A DNA stretch of 64,000 nt from an uncultured Bacteroides sp. (GCA_900556625.1 USPQ01000004.1:1-64000); one strand, 5' to 3'. Counted from the stretch's first letter, positions 28,541 to 38,245 are shown. Translations and numbers: made by a program. Notes: generated by a model not told the origin, from the letters alone.

Positions 28541-31138
28541 ATGAAACAAGAGAAATTAATTCTTCTTTTTTTGCTGTGTTTATTAAGTGATACCCTGTGT
28601 GCTAAAGTTCAGACAGACGAACTATGCCGGCAGAGTATCAATTTCAACCGGAATTGGAAGTATATGCAAGGTGATTACACAGGCGCTGAACGGACGGACT
28701 ATGATGATAGTAGTTGGGAAACAATTGGAATACCTCATTCCTTCAGTATTCCTTATTTTATGTCGAAAGACTTTTATACAGGCTATGGCTGGTACAGGAA
28801 GTCTTTTGAATTAACTGCGAAAGATTTGAAACAACAGCTTTTCGTGGAGTTTGACGGAGTATTTCAGGAAGCGGAAGTCTTTGTTAACGGAAAGAAGGCA
28901 GGTACACATACCGGTGGTTATACAGGTTTCTATTTTGACATATCTTCAGCAGTCCGCATGGGAAATAATGTGATTGCCGTACGCGTAAATAATATTTGGA
29001 AAGCCAATGTAGCGCCCAGGGCGGGTGAACATGTGTTTAGCGGAGGTATATATCGTAATGTCCGGCTGGTGAGAAAGTCGCCTGTACATATTGACTGGTA
29101 CGGTATATTTGCGACGACACCGGATTTGGCAGCGCATCAAGGCAAATCCTCGGTAGTCAGGGTTTGCACGGATATCTGTAACAAAACGAATAAAACGATG
29201 GAATTCAAACTCTTGACGGAAGTAAAAGATGCCGAAGGCCGAATACTTGTTTCTGTGGAGAATGAGGAGAAAGTGGAAGCTAATTCTATGAAGAAGCTTG
29301 AACAAATCACTGAAGCGGTCAATCATCCTACCTTATGGCATCCTCGCCATCCTTATCTGTATAAAGTAGTCAGTTCAGTCTATCAGGGGCAAATGTTGAT
29401 AGACCGAGTAGAAACACCTTTCGGATTTCGTTGGTTTGAGTGGACTGCCGACAAAGGTTTTTTCCTGAACGGAGAACACTTGTTTTTCAAAGGAGTAAAT
29501 GTACATCAGGATCAGGCAGGCTGGGGAGATGCCGTGACGGAAGCAGCCATGCGGCGAGATATCCTGTTGATGAAAGAGGCTGGCTTTGATCTCATTCGTG
29601 GTTCGCATTATCCTCATGCGCCTGCTTTTTCGCAAGCTTGCGATGAGGAAGGTATGTTATTCTGGTCGGAAGCGCCTTTTTGGGGAATCGGAGGTTTCAG
29701 ACCAGATGGTTACTGGGACTCAAGTGCTTATCCGGTGGACAAGAAAGATGCACAAGCATTCGAAGCAAGCGCTTTGCAGCAGTTGGAGGAGATGATACGT
29801 ATTCATCGTAATCATCCTTCTATCGTGGCGTGGAGCATGTGTAACGAAGCCTTTTTTTCTGCACCGGAGGCGATGAAAGGGGTACGTCGCCTATTAAAGA
29901 GAATGGTTGATTTGACTCATCAGCTCGATCCGTCACGTCCCGCAGCCATTGGAGGAGCGCAACGTCCGTTAGGGGATGAGAGAATAGATAAGATAGGTGA
30001 TATCGGAGGATACAACGGAGATGGAGCAACGCAACCGGATTTTCAGAATCCGGGTATTCCGAATGTGGTATCCGAATATGGCAGTGTGACTGCCGAACGT
30101 CCGGGGGAATATAATCCTGGATGGGGCGATTTGCAAATGAACGATGGGTGGAAAGGAACTCCATGGCGCAGCGGGCAAGCGATATGGTGTGGCTTTGATC
30201 ATGGAAGTATTGCCGGCAGTCAATTGGGAAAGATGGGAATTGTAGACTATTTCCGTATTCCCAAACGCTCCTGGTATTGGTATCGGAACGAATATACCCG
30301 GGTGGCACCACCGGAATGGGCGGGAGAAGGCGTTCCTGCGCAACTGCGATTAGAAGCATCTCGCACTGATAATATCCTTACTGACGGCACGGACGATGTG
30401 CAATTAATGGTTACGGTCCTGAATGCAGCGGGAAAACCTGTTAGTAATTCCCCTGCAGTAGAACTGAGATTAGTTTCCGGTCCGGGGGAATTTCCAACGG
30501 GAAATATGATTCGTTTTGAACCGGACAGTGATATCCGTATCATGGACGGGAAAGCGGCTATTGCTTTTCGCTCCTATTATGCGGGAACCTCTGTACTCGA
30601 AGCCACCTCTCCGGGACTGAAACCGGCACGTATAGAGATTGTTTTTCAGGGAAATGAGGCTTACAAAAAAGGGCTGACTCCTGAAGTGAGAGAGCGTTCT
30701 TATGTACGTTTTGTAAGAGAGAAGAAGGAGAAAGCGGTACAGGAGTTCGGTCGGAACAATCCTACTTTTTCCAGTAGCCATCACGAAAATCAAGTAGCGG
30801 GATTTGCTGCGGACGGTAATTTGCAAACCTATTGGCAGGCATCCAAAAATGATCCCGCTCCTTTTTGGATATTGGATACGGAGAAAGAGCTTGAATTGAA
30901 GAATATTCAGGTTCGATTTCCGAAGGAAAGCATCTATCGCTATGTCCTTGAAGTGTCGGGAGATAAAGTACATTGGACAGTCGTGTCAGACAAACAGGCT
31001 AATAGGAGAAAAGAATCGCATATTGCTATGGATTTTCCTGATGCCGGGGTTCGTGCACGCTTTGTACGTATCCGGTTTGTGAAGAAGTCACCGGCAGTTA
31101 TTGCAGAGGTTACAGTAAGGGGAATTGTATGCGAATAA
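28541..31138 (+). CDS. Glycoside hydrolase family 2 with C-terminal discoidin (F5/8 type C) domain
   Basis: An 865-residue secreted enzyme, started at the ATG at 28541; an upstream TTG two codons earlier adds nothing. Signal peptide KLILLFLLCLLSDTLCA. Order: jelly-roll sugar-binding domain (about 30-185), Ig-like domain (about 185-295), TIM barrel (about 295-600), an Ig-like/DUF4982-type domain (about 605-700) and a discoidin/CBM32-like domain (about 735-865). The acid/base is Glu436 in SMCNEAFF and the nucleophile is Glu512 in VVSEYGS, both intact. GH2 enzymes remove beta-galactose, beta-glucuronic acid, beta-mannose or alpha-arabinose residues, and motifs alone do not decide; a beta-galactosidase-type activity is the most probable. 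Third-last position in the PUL A operon suggests action on imported or surface glycan. Confidence 0.9.
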   Translation: MKQEKLILLFLLCLLSDTLCAKVQTDELCRQSINFNRNWKYMQGDYTGAERTDYDDSSWETIGIPHSFSIPYFMSKDFYTGYGWYRKSFELTAKDLKQQLFVEFDGVFQEAEVFVNGKKAGTHTGGYTGFYFDISSAVRMGNNVIAVRVNNIWKANVAPRAGEHVFSGGIYRNVRLVRKSPVHIDWYGIFATTPDLAAHQGKSSVVRVCTDICNKTNKTMEFKLLTEVKDAEGRILVSVENEEKVEANSMKKLEQITEAVNHPTLWHPRHPYLYKVVSSVYQGQMLIDRVETPFGFRWFEWTADKGFFLNGEHLFFKGVNVHQDQAGWGDAVTEAAMRRDILLMKEAGFDLIRGSHYPHAPAFSQACDEEGMLFWSEAPFWGIGGFRPDGYWDSSAYPVDKKDAQAFEASALQQLEEMIRIHRNHPSIVAWSMCNEAFFSAPEAMKGVRRLLKRMVDLTHQLDPSRPAAIGGAQRPLGDERIDKIGDIGGYNGDGATQPDFQNPGIPNVVSEYGSVTAERPGEYNPGWGDLQMNDGWKGTPWRSGQAIWCGFDHGSIAGSQLGKMGIVDYFRIPKRSWYWYRNEYTRVAPPEWAGEGVPAQLRLEASRTDNILTDGTDDVQLMVTVLNAAGKPVSNSPAVELRLVSGPGEFPTGNMIRFEPDSDIRIMDGKAAIAFRSYYAGTSVLEATSPGLKPARIEIVFQGNEAYKKGLTPEVRERSYVRFVREKKEKAVQEFGRNNPTFSSSHHENQVAGFAADGNLQTYWQASKNDPAPFWILDTEKELELKNIQVRFPKESIYRYVLEVSGDKVHWTVVSDKQANRRKESHIAMDFPDAGVRARFVRIRFVKKSPAVIAEVTVRGIVCE

Positions 31139-31171
31139 AATAAAATTGTTATAGTAATCGTTATATAGCTT

Positions 31172-33499
31172 ATGTTATTGAGAAGAAATTTTATCAAGAG
31201 TATTTGTGTGCTTTTGCTTTTTGCCGGGCCGGTTGCGGGTGTTGAACAAAAGACAGAAACCGTTCCCATGCGACTATGGTATGACCGTCCCGCAACGAAC
31301 TGGATGACCTCTGCCTTGCCTATTGGTAATGGAGAATTGGGAGCTTTGTTCTTTGGTGGTGTAGAGTCCGAGCAGATACTCTTTAACGAAAAGACTTTGT
31401 GGACAGGAAGCACTACCACCCGTGGGGCTTATCAGAAATTTGGTGATGTATGGATTCATTTTGATGGGCAGGAAGATGTCCGGGAATATCGTCGCGAACT
31501 TTCTTTGGATGAAGCTATAGGCAAAGTGAGTTATACGTCGGCTGGAACGCATTATTTACGGGAGTATTTCGCCAGTCGTCCCGATGAGGTAATTGTGCTC
31601 AGACTAAGTACACCGAAAGCCGGGAAGAAACTTAATTTTTCCGTCAGCCTTGCCGATGGACGTCCGGGCACCCGGCAAGAAATCACCAAAGATGGTATCC
31701 TGTTCCGTAGAAAACTGGATTTATTATCTTATGAAGCTCAATTAAAGGTCATTAATGAAGGCGGCACATTGGTGGCGGATAGCAATAAACTATGTGTGAA
31801 TGCAGCCAATTCCGTCCTTATTCTATTGACAGCAGCGACCAATTATGATTTATCTTCTGCTACCTATGTGGGAGAAACTTCCGGACAACTGCATAAGCGC
31901 CTGACAGACCGGCTCGCACGGGCATCTGCAAAAGGTTATGATCAGCTGAAATCCACTCACCTGAATGATTATCAATCTCTTTTCAACCGCGTCCGGTTTG
32001 ATTTGAGGACAGCAGCAAAGACAGGGGGAAAAATAGGAATGAAAACAGAAATCCCCTCTGTTCCCACGAATGAACTGGTACGCCTGCATAAAGAAGCTCT
32101 TTATTTGGATATGTTGTATTTTCAATATGGACGATACCTGATGATCGCTTCGTCTCGTGGAATGAATTTGCCGAATAATCTACAAGGGATATGGAATGGA
32201 GATAATGCTCCGCCCTGGGAATGTGATATTCATAGCAACATCAATATACAGATGAATTATTGGCCTGCTGAGGTCTGTAATCTTTCCGAATGTCACGAAC
32301 CTTTCATCCGGTATATTGCCACTGAAGCTCTTCGCCCGGGTGGTAGCTGGCAACAATTAGCACGAAGTGAAGGACTCAGAGGATGGACTGTAAACACACA
32401 AAACAATATATTCGGCTACACGGATTGGAATATCAACCGTCCTGCGAATGCGTGGTACTGCATGCATCTGTGGAAGCATTATGCTTACACACAAGATATC
32501 AACTATCTGCGTTCTGTGGCCTATCCGGTCATGCGCAGTACCTGTGAATATTGGTTTGACAGGCTTCAATTAACGGCTGACGGCGTACTGCTTGCTCCGG
32601 CAGAGTGGTCGCCTGAACATGGACCTTGGGAAGATGGAGTGGCATATGCCCAACAACTGGTTTGGCAACTTTTCAGCGAAACCATGCAGGCTGTACGTGT
32701 CCTGCGAGGAGCAGGCATTCCGTTGGATGCAGATTTTGTAAGGAAGCTGTCGGAGAAGTTGAAACGCTTGGACAATGGTGTCACACTAGGTGCCTGGGGG
32801 CAAATACGTGAGTGGCGGGAAGATAGTCAGAAACTTGATACCTTGGGAAATCCCCATCGGCATCTCTCCCAATTGATAGCTCTTTATCCGGGTAATCAGA
32901 TATCTTACTATAAAGACGCAAAATATGCAGATGCGGCAAAAAGAACGTTAGAATCACGTGGAGACTTGGGGACGGGGTGGAGCCGTGCCTGGAAAATCGC
33001 TGCCTGGGCACGCTTGCAGGATGGCGAACATGCTTACCGTTTGCTAAAATCTGCTCTTGACTTTTCTACACTTACAGTTATTAGCATGGATAACGACCAA
33101 GGTGGAGTTTATGAAAATCTTTTTGATTCGCATCCACCTTTCCAAATCGACGGTAATTTCGGAGCTACGGCAGGCATTGCCGAAATGTTACTGCAGAGTC
33201 ATCAGGGATTTATCCACCTGTTGCCTGCCTTACCTTCTGTTTGGGCAAATGGCAGTGTGACGGGATTACGTGCGGAAGGAGACTTTACCTTTACAATGGA
33301 ATGGAATGCCGGACGGCTAACACAATGTGCCGTTACTTCCGGTCATGGTGGAGAATGTCGGATATATTGCCCTGCTACCCGTTGGTTGAAAGTCAAAAAT
33401 AGCAAGGGAGAAAAAATTACGATTTCTTCTATTGATAAAGATGTAATCTCCTTTTCTACTGTAAAAGGGGAGACTTATAACTTTTCCATATTGAAATAA
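31172..33499 (+). CDS. Glycoside hydrolase family 95 (alpha-L-fucosidase / alpha-L-galactosidase type)
   Basis: A 775-residue secreted enzyme, close to the usual 780-830 of the family. Signal peptide: FIKSICVLLLFAGPVAG. The N-terminal beta-sandwich opens with the hallmark WMTSALPIGNGELGALFFGG and FNEKTLWTG. The (alpha/alpha)6 barrel contains NINIQMNYWPAEVCNL (Asn356, Asn358, Asn362), the acid Glu482 in EWSPEHGP and Asp660 in QIDGNFGATAGIAEM, matching the catalytic Glu, paired Asn and Asp of characterised GH95 members. GH95 removes alpha-1,2-L-fucose, and some members alpha-L-galactose, from plant or host glycans. It is the last gene of PUL A and its stop codon lies inside the first arm of a 25-bp inverted repeat that probably ends the operon. 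Confidence 0.93.
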   Translation: MLLRRNFIKSICVLLLFAGPVAGVEQKTETVPMRLWYDRPATNWMTSALPIGNGELGALFFGGVESEQILFNEKTLWTGSTTTRGAYQKFGDVWIHFDGQEDVREYRRELSLDEAIGKVSYTSAGTHYLREYFASRPDEVIVLRLSTPKAGKKLNFSVSLADGRPGTRQEITKDGILFRRKLDLLSYEAQLKVINEGGTLVADSNKLCVNAANSVLILLTAATNYDLSSATYVGETSGQLHKRLTDRLARASAKGYDQLKSTHLNDYQSLFNRVRFDLRTAAKTGGKIGMKTEIPSVPTNELVRLHKEALYLDMLYFQYGRYLMIASSRGMNLPNNLQGIWNGDNAPPWECDIHSNINIQMNYWPAEVCNLSECHEPFIRYIATEALRPGGSWQQLARSEGLRGWTVNTQNNIFGYTDWNINRPANAWYCMHLWKHYAYTQDINYLRSVAYPVMRSTCEYWFDRLQLTADGVLLAPAEWSPEHGPWEDGVAYAQQLVWQLFSETMQAVRVLRGAGIPLDADFVRKLSEKLKRLDNGVTLGAWGQIREWREDSQKLDTLGNPHRHLSQLIALYPGNQISYYKDAKYADAAKRTLESRGDLGTGWSRAWKIAAWARLQDGEHAYRLLKSALDFSTLTVISMDNDQGGVYENLFDSHPPFQIDGNFGATAGIAEMLLQSHQGFIHLLPALPSVWANGSVTGLRAEGDFTFTMEWNAGRLTQCAVTSGHGGECRIYCPATRWLKVKNSKGEKITISSIDKDVISFSTVKGETYNFSILK

Positions 33500-33563
33500 T
33501 AGTCTCTGCTACCCTCTTTGTTCCAAAGCCTGGTGAAACAAAGAGGGTAGCAGAGACTATTTT
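33498..33563 (+). terminator. 25-bp perfect inverted repeat ending PUL A
   Basis: Bases 33498-33522 are exactly complementary to 33537-33561 with a 14-base loop, followed by TTTT. The arm starts within the GH95 stop codon region (TAA at 33497-33499). The stem is about twice the length of other terminators in this window. Most likely a strong terminator. Confidence 0.85.
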
Positions 33564-33840
33564 CGTTTGTAGTAAACTACAACATAGGTTGTAATTGCTT
33601 TCTTTGTATCCAAATTGGGCAAGTTAAAATTCAACTCAAATTTAAAAAAATTTGCTCTTGATTCACCTCCATGATTAGTTTTTATGATTAATTATCATGG
33701 TTGTTTTTTAGGGTTAAAATTACTCTTTTCTCAAATAGAATACTGATATCCAGTGCCCTTCATAAAACTTCTGACTAATTTTGCCTCTTTCGAATAAAAA
33801 CAATATATTTGCCAGTAGTAATACCTTAAAAAACGAATTA
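33564..33840. other. AT-rich leader region of the PUL B regulator
   Basis: No gene visible. It contains a GTAGT-AA-ACTAC palindrome near 33568-33579, a 7-base inverted repeat CCATGAT...ATCATGG spanning about 33669-33701, and the HTCS promoter at 33780-33811. Confidence 0.6.
33780..33811 (+). promoter_or_regulatory. Promoter of the PUL B HTCS gene
   Basis: A TTTG at 33780-33783 is followed after 20 bases by a perfect -7 element TATATTTG at 33804-33811. The RNA should start near 33818. This decides the start of the next gene: an in-frame TTG at 33781 lies within the -33 element and cannot be the start codon. Confidence 0.75.
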
Positions 33841-36800
33841 GTGAGAAAAGTAATCCTTTTATTTCTGCTTTTTTTAAGCGTAGACACCGTCCGTACACAA
33901 GGACAGAACATCACTTTCAGCCATTTGACCACTGATGATGGACTTTCTCAGTTTTCTGTCAACAGCATGTATATTGATGAACAGGGAATTATATGGATCG
34001 GTACGCGCGAGGGACTAAACCGGTATAACGGTAATGATATCAAGAGTTTCAAACTTAAAAAGAACGACCCGAACAGTCTGTTCAGTAATACCGTACTACG
34101 CATCACCGGAAATAGAAATGGTAAAGTGTACCTGCTCTGTACCGACGGTGTGGCGGAATTCGATCTGGCGACTCAAAGGTTTAAAACATTGTTGCAAGGG
34201 AATGTAGACGCTATTTACTTTAATGAGAAGTTATATATCGGAAAGAGGGAGGAAGTCTTTGTATACAATGAAAGTACGGGCAACTTCGATCTTTTCTATC
34301 ATCTCGCGGGAAAAAACATCACTCTATCCTGCCTGCACCTGGATAAAAACAAAAATCTGTGGTTGGGGACTACCAGCAATGGCATATACTGCCTGTCGGA
34401 AGATAAAAACCTTTCCCGGCCTGTCACAAAAGGCAATATAACCAGTATCTATGAGGATTCTTCCAACGAACTGTGGATAGGGAGTTGGGAAGAAGGACTT
34501 TACCGTGTAAAAACAGACGGCAACATTGAAAATCTTCGCCATAATCCGATGAATACGAACAGTCTATGCTCCAATTTTGTCAGAAGTTGCTGCGAAGATA
34601 ACTCCGGGGATTTATGGATAGGAACATTCAACGGACTGAACCGATATGACAGAGAAACAGGTCAGTTTCACCTTTACACCGCCAATGGAAACAGTCCCGA
34701 CGGGCTTACCCATTCTTCTATCTGGTGCATCGTAAAAGACGGGCAGGGAACAATCTGGCTGGGAACTTACTTCGGCGGAGTGAATTACTTCAATCCTGAA
34801 TATGAAATCTATACCCGCTATAAAGTGGGAGACACGGAGAAAGCAGGTTTGAGCAGCCCGATTGTAGGCAGAATGACGGAGGACAAGGACGGTAATTTAT
34901 GGATTTGTACCGAAGGTGGTGGTGTAAACGTATACGACCGGATCAATAATACATACCGTTGGTATCGCCATGAGGAAGGGAGAAACAGTATTTCGCACAA
35001 TAATGTAAAAGCCATCTATTACGACCGTGCTAACGAGATCATGTGGATAGGTACCCATTTGGGAGGATTAAACAAGCTCGACCTGCGTACCAACCGTTTT
35101 ACAGTCTACCGGATGAAGGCGGGAGATCCGACCTCGTTACCCTCGGATATTGTTCGCGATATTATACCATATAAGGATAAGCTGGTAGTTGCCACACAGA
35201 AAGGTGTCTGCCTGTTCAGTCCGGCAACAGGTAGTTGTGAGCAGCTTTTTCAAGAAACAAAAGAAGGAAGAGGAATTGACATGGTGGCCAGCCTTTGTAT
35301 AGACAATGACGGTACCCTATGGGTTGCCGCCACCGGAGAGGGTGTTTACTCTTATCGGTTCGACACTGGCAAGCTGACCAATTATCCGCATAACCCTGCC
35401 AATCCGAACAGTCTCAGCAACAACAACATTAACAACATTATGCAGGATAGTAACGGCAACCTGTGGTTCTCCACTTCCGGCAGCGGGCTTGACCGTTACC
35501 GCAAGGAAAGCGATGATTTCGAGAACTTTGATATGCAGAAAGACGGTTTATCCAGTGACTGCATTTACGAGGTATTCGAATCATCGATACAAAAAGGACA
35601 TCTGTTGTTGATTACTAACCAGGGATTTTCAGAATTTGACTATCCGAACCAGAAGTTCTATAATTATGGCACGGAAAACGGATTCCCGTTGACCGCCGTC
35701 AATGAGAATGCGCTGTTTGTGACACACGACGGAGAAGTGTTTTTGGGTGGTATCCAGGGAATGATTTCTTTCTGGGAGAAGAAACTGCATTTTTCTCCCA
35801 AATCTTACAACATACTTCTTTCCCGTTTGCTGGTCAACGGTAAGGAAGTAACCCCCGGAGATGAAACCGGGATTCTGGAACAGTCAATCTGCCATACACC
35901 GGAGATTAAATTGAGGGCGAACCAATCAATGTTCAGCATTGAGTACGCCACTTCCAACTTCATCCCCGCCAACAGGGACGAAATTCTTTATCGTCTGGAA
36001 GGCTTCTCCGACGAATGGAATCATACGTATCGCAAACAGACGCTTATCACTTATACAAATCTGAATCCGGGCAAGTACACACTTGTCATCAAATCACAGC
36101 GGGACGGGATCAAAGAAGCCAAACTGCTGATTATCGTCCTTCCGTCCTGGTATGAGACATGGTGGGCTTATCTGATTTATACCATCGTCACTATCAGCCT
36201 GTTGTGGTATCTTATCCAGAACTATAATTCAAGAATCAAACTCCGCGAGTCATTGAAGTACGAAAAGAAGCATATCGAAGACCTGGAAGCACTGAACCAG
36301 TCGAAACTCCGCTTCTTTACGAATATCTCGCACGAGTTCCGTACTCCGTTGACACTAATCGTCGGACAGGTGGAGACGTTGTTGCAGGTACAGACGTTCA
36401 CACCCAATATATATAATAAGGTATTGGGAATTTACAAGAACAGTCTCCAGTTGCGGGAACTGATTACCGAGTTACTCGATTTCCGGAAGCAGGAACAGGG
36501 ACACATGAAAATCAAAGTAAGCCGGCACAACCTGGTGAATTTCCTGTATGAGAATTATCTGCTCTTTCTCGAATACGCCAGCAGCAAGCAAATCAACTTC
36601 AAGTTCAATAAACAGAAAGACGATATTGAAGTGTGGTATGACCAAAAGCAGATGCAGAAAGTAATCAATAACCTGTTATCGAATGCATTAAAGCATACTA
36701 AAGCTGAGGATACTATCTCTATCAATGTATCGCAAGAGGAAGACTATGCCATAATCGAAATAAAAGACACCGGCTCGGGCATTGCCGCCGCGGAGATTGA

Positions 36801-37923
36801 TAAGATATTCGACCGCTTCTACCAGACCGAGCACCTCAACTCGTTGAATACCGGAGCCGGTACAGGCATCGGGCTGGCACTGACGAAAGGTATCATTGAG
36901 CTTCACCAAGGCACCATCCGCGTAGAAAGCGAACCGGGCAAAGGAAGCAGCTTCATTATCACCCTCAAACTGTACAAAAAGCACTTCACGGAGGAAGAGA
37001 TAGCACAAGAAAGCACAGAATCAACGATCCGGCAAACGGAAACGATTGTTCCTTCAGTGGAGATAATACCTGATTCGGAATGGAAAGAGGAAGAAAATAA
37101 ACGGATTGAAGGCGCCAAGATGCTGATTGTGGAAGATAATGAATCTATCAAGCAGATGTTGGCAGGTATCTTCGAAACGTTCTATCAGGTCAGTACCGCT
37201 TCGGACGGAGAAGAAGCTTTGGAAATGATACAAAAAGAGATGCCGAGCATTATACTGAGCGATGTCGTCATGCCTCGTATGTCCGGTACGGAACTTTGTA
37301 AACGGATCAAGACGGATTTCAACACTTGCCATATCCCGGTTGTGCTGTTGACTGCACGCACGGCCATAGAGCACAATATCGAAGGACTGAAGATCGGTGC
37401 GGACGATTATATCACTAAACCATTTAATACAAACCTGCTGATTTCGCGTTGTAATAACCTCGTGAACTCCCGCAGACTGCTGCAAGAGAAATTCAGTAAG
37501 CAGCCGCAGACTTTTGCACAAATGCTGGCTACCAATCCAATGGATAAAGAGATGCTCGACCGAGCAATGGATATTATCGAACGCCACTTGGATGATACAG
37601 ATTTCAATGTCAACATCTTTGCCCGTGAAATGGGTATGGCCCGCACCAATCTGTTCACCAAACTGAAAGCGGTGACGGGACAAACGCCGAATGACTTTAT
37701 TCTGAACATTCGCCTGAAGAAAGGGGCTGTCATGCTACGGAATAACCCCGAACTGAATATTACGGAGATTTCCGACCGGATTGGCTTTTCTTCTTCACGC
37801 TACTTTAGTAAGTGTTTCAAGGAGATTTATCATGTCAGCCCGTTGGCTTACCGCAAGGGAGAAGAGAAAGAAGAAGGAGACGGGGAAGAAACGGACAATT
37901 TGTATAATGGTGATAATAATTAA
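33841..37923 (+). CDS. Hybrid two-component system (HTCS) regulator of PUL B
   Basis: Starting at the GTG at 33841 (the promoter excludes the upstream TTG), the protein has 1360 residues and begins directly with a signal peptide ((M)RKVILLFLLFLSVDTVRTQG). It has Reg_prop beta-propeller repeats (about 25-700; WIGTREGLNRYNG, LWLGTTSNGIYCL), a Y_Y_Y domain (about 700-765) and one membrane helix (about 770-795). The kinase has His831 in NISHEFRTPL, N box NLLSNALKHTKAED and G box DTGSGI. The receiver has Asp1141 in ILSDVVMPRMSG, and an AraC HTH ends the protein (about 1245-1345; RIGFSSSRYFSKCFKE). It should sense a periplasmic breakdown product and activate PUL B. The adjacent sulfatase and the lyase at 56247 suggest unsaturated glycosaminoglycan disaccharides as ligand. 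Confidence 0.95.
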   Translation: MRKVILLFLLFLSVDTVRTQGQNITFSHLTTDDGLSQFSVNSMYIDEQGIIWIGTREGLNRYNGNDIKSFKLKKNDPNSLFSNTVLRITGNRNGKVYLLCTDGVAEFDLATQRFKTLLQGNVDAIYFNEKLYIGKREEVFVYNESTGNFDLFYHLAGKNITLSCLHLDKNKNLWLGTTSNGIYCLSEDKNLSRPVTKGNITSIYEDSSNELWIGSWEEGLYRVKTDGNIENLRHNPMNTNSLCSNFVRSCCEDNSGDLWIGTFNGLNRYDRETGQFHLYTANGNSPDGLTHSSIWCIVKDGQGTIWLGTYFGGVNYFNPEYEIYTRYKVGDTEKAGLSSPIVGRMTEDKDGNLWICTEGGGVNVYDRINNTYRWYRHEEGRNSISHNNVKAIYYDRANEIMWIGTHLGGLNKLDLRTNRFTVYRMKAGDPTSLPSDIVRDIIPYKDKLVVATQKGVCLFSPATGSCEQLFQETKEGRGIDMVASLCIDNDGTLWVAATGEGVYSYRFDTGKLTNYPHNPANPNSLSNNNINNIMQDSNGNLWFSTSGSGLDRYRKESDDFENFDMQKDGLSSDCIYEVFESSIQKGHLLLITNQGFSEFDYPNQKFYNYGTENGFPLTAVNENALFVTHDGEVFLGGIQGMISFWEKKLHFSPKSYNILLSRLLVNGKEVTPGDETGILEQSICHTPEIKLRANQSMFSIEYATSNFIPANRDEILYRLEGFSDEWNHTYRKQTLITYTNLNPGKYTLVIKSQRDGIKEAKLLIIVLPSWYETWWAYLIYTIVTISLLWYLIQNYNSRIKLRESLKYEKKHIEDLEALNQSKLRFFTNISHEFRTPLTLIVGQVETLLQVQTFTPNIYNKVLGIYKNSLQLRELITELLDFRKQEQGHMKIKVSRHNLVNFLYENYLLFLEYASSKQINFKFNKQKDDIEVWYDQKQMQKVINNLLSNALKHTKAEDTISINVSQEEDYAIIEIKDTGSGIAAAEIDKIFDRFYQTEHLNSLNTGAGTGIGLALTKGIIELHQGTIRVESEPGKGSSFIITLKLYKKHFTEEEIAQESTESTIRQTETIVPSVEIIPDSEWKEEENKRIEGAKMLIVEDNESIKQMLAGIFETFYQVSTASDGEEALEMIQKEMPSIILSDVVMPRMSGTELCKRIKTDFNTCHIPVVLLTARTAIEHNIEGLKIGADDYITKPFNTNLLISRCNNLVNSRRLLQEKFSKQPQTFAQMLATNPMDKEMLDRAMDIIERHLDDTDFNVNIFAREMGMARTNLFTKLKAVTGQTPNDFILNIRLKKGAVMLRNNPELNITEISDRIGFSSSRYFSKCFKEIYHVSPLAYRKGEEKEEGDGEETDNLYNGDNN

Positions 37924-37958
37924 TTTATGTATTCACCTACCACCTCCCCCTACGGGTA

Positions 37959-37980
37959 CTCCTCCTTCCCGAAGGAGGAG
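37959..37980. repeat. REP-like hairpin CTCCTCCTTC-CC-GAAGGAGGAG
   Basis: Perfect 10-base inverted repeat with a two-base centre, preceded by a C-rich run (CACCTCCCCC). It lies 35 bases after the HTCS stop and lacks a T tract. Elements of this look are scattered between genes in Bacteroides; that is from memory, not from a search. Confidence 0.6.
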
Positions 37981-38030
37981 AATTAAAGATACTGCCGATT
38001 CGCTCTTGCAGCCATAAAACAGGACCTTTT

Positions 38031-38129
38031 GTGCCACAAGTGTGCCACCCTATTGGCACGCTTGTGCCAACGCACTGGCACAGTTGTGCCAAAGGCTTGG
38101 CAGGGTCGTGCCAATACGTTGGCACAAGG
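38031..38129. repeat. 22-bp-period array of alternating GTGCCA and TGGCAC arms
   Basis: GTGCCA begins at 38031, 38042, 38064, 38086 and 38108; TGGCA begins at 38054, 38076, 38098 and 38120. From 38042 on, both series repeat every 22 bases exactly, while the bases between arms differ. Facing arms form near-perfect palindromes such as TTGGCAC-GCTT-GTGCCAA (38053-38070). Four units plus one extra half-site. Confidence 0.85.
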
Positions 38130-38219
38130 TCAGCAAGATAACTTCGAAAAACAAGCAAGGTTATTAAGGAGAACAAGCGTAGAATCTTCACACTTCACAT
38201 CACAGAGTAAAGCCTTTCG

Positions 38220-38245
38220 TGTACTATTTTGTACTTCACTTGTAC
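38220..38245 (+). promoter_or_regulatory. Phased TGTAC repeats, candidate HTCS operator of the sulfatase gene
   Basis: TGTAC occurs at 38220, 38230 and 38241, intervals of 10 and 11 bases, ending 31 bases before the -7 element. A related pair, TGTAT at a 10-base interval, lies on the minus strand upstream of the PUL B susC gene (53585-53599). Confidence 0.4.

Noticed and set aside
33781..33840. Longer HTCS start at TTG 33781
   Set aside because: The codon overlaps the -33 TTTG, with a perfect -7 box at 33804; the GTG at 33841 directly gives a signal peptide.
38031..38129. CRISPR array
   Set aside because: Conserved parts are only 6-7 bases, units are 22 bases, linkers are 4-6 bases and there are no cas genes; this is not CRISPR geometry. 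The same holds for 56042-56196.
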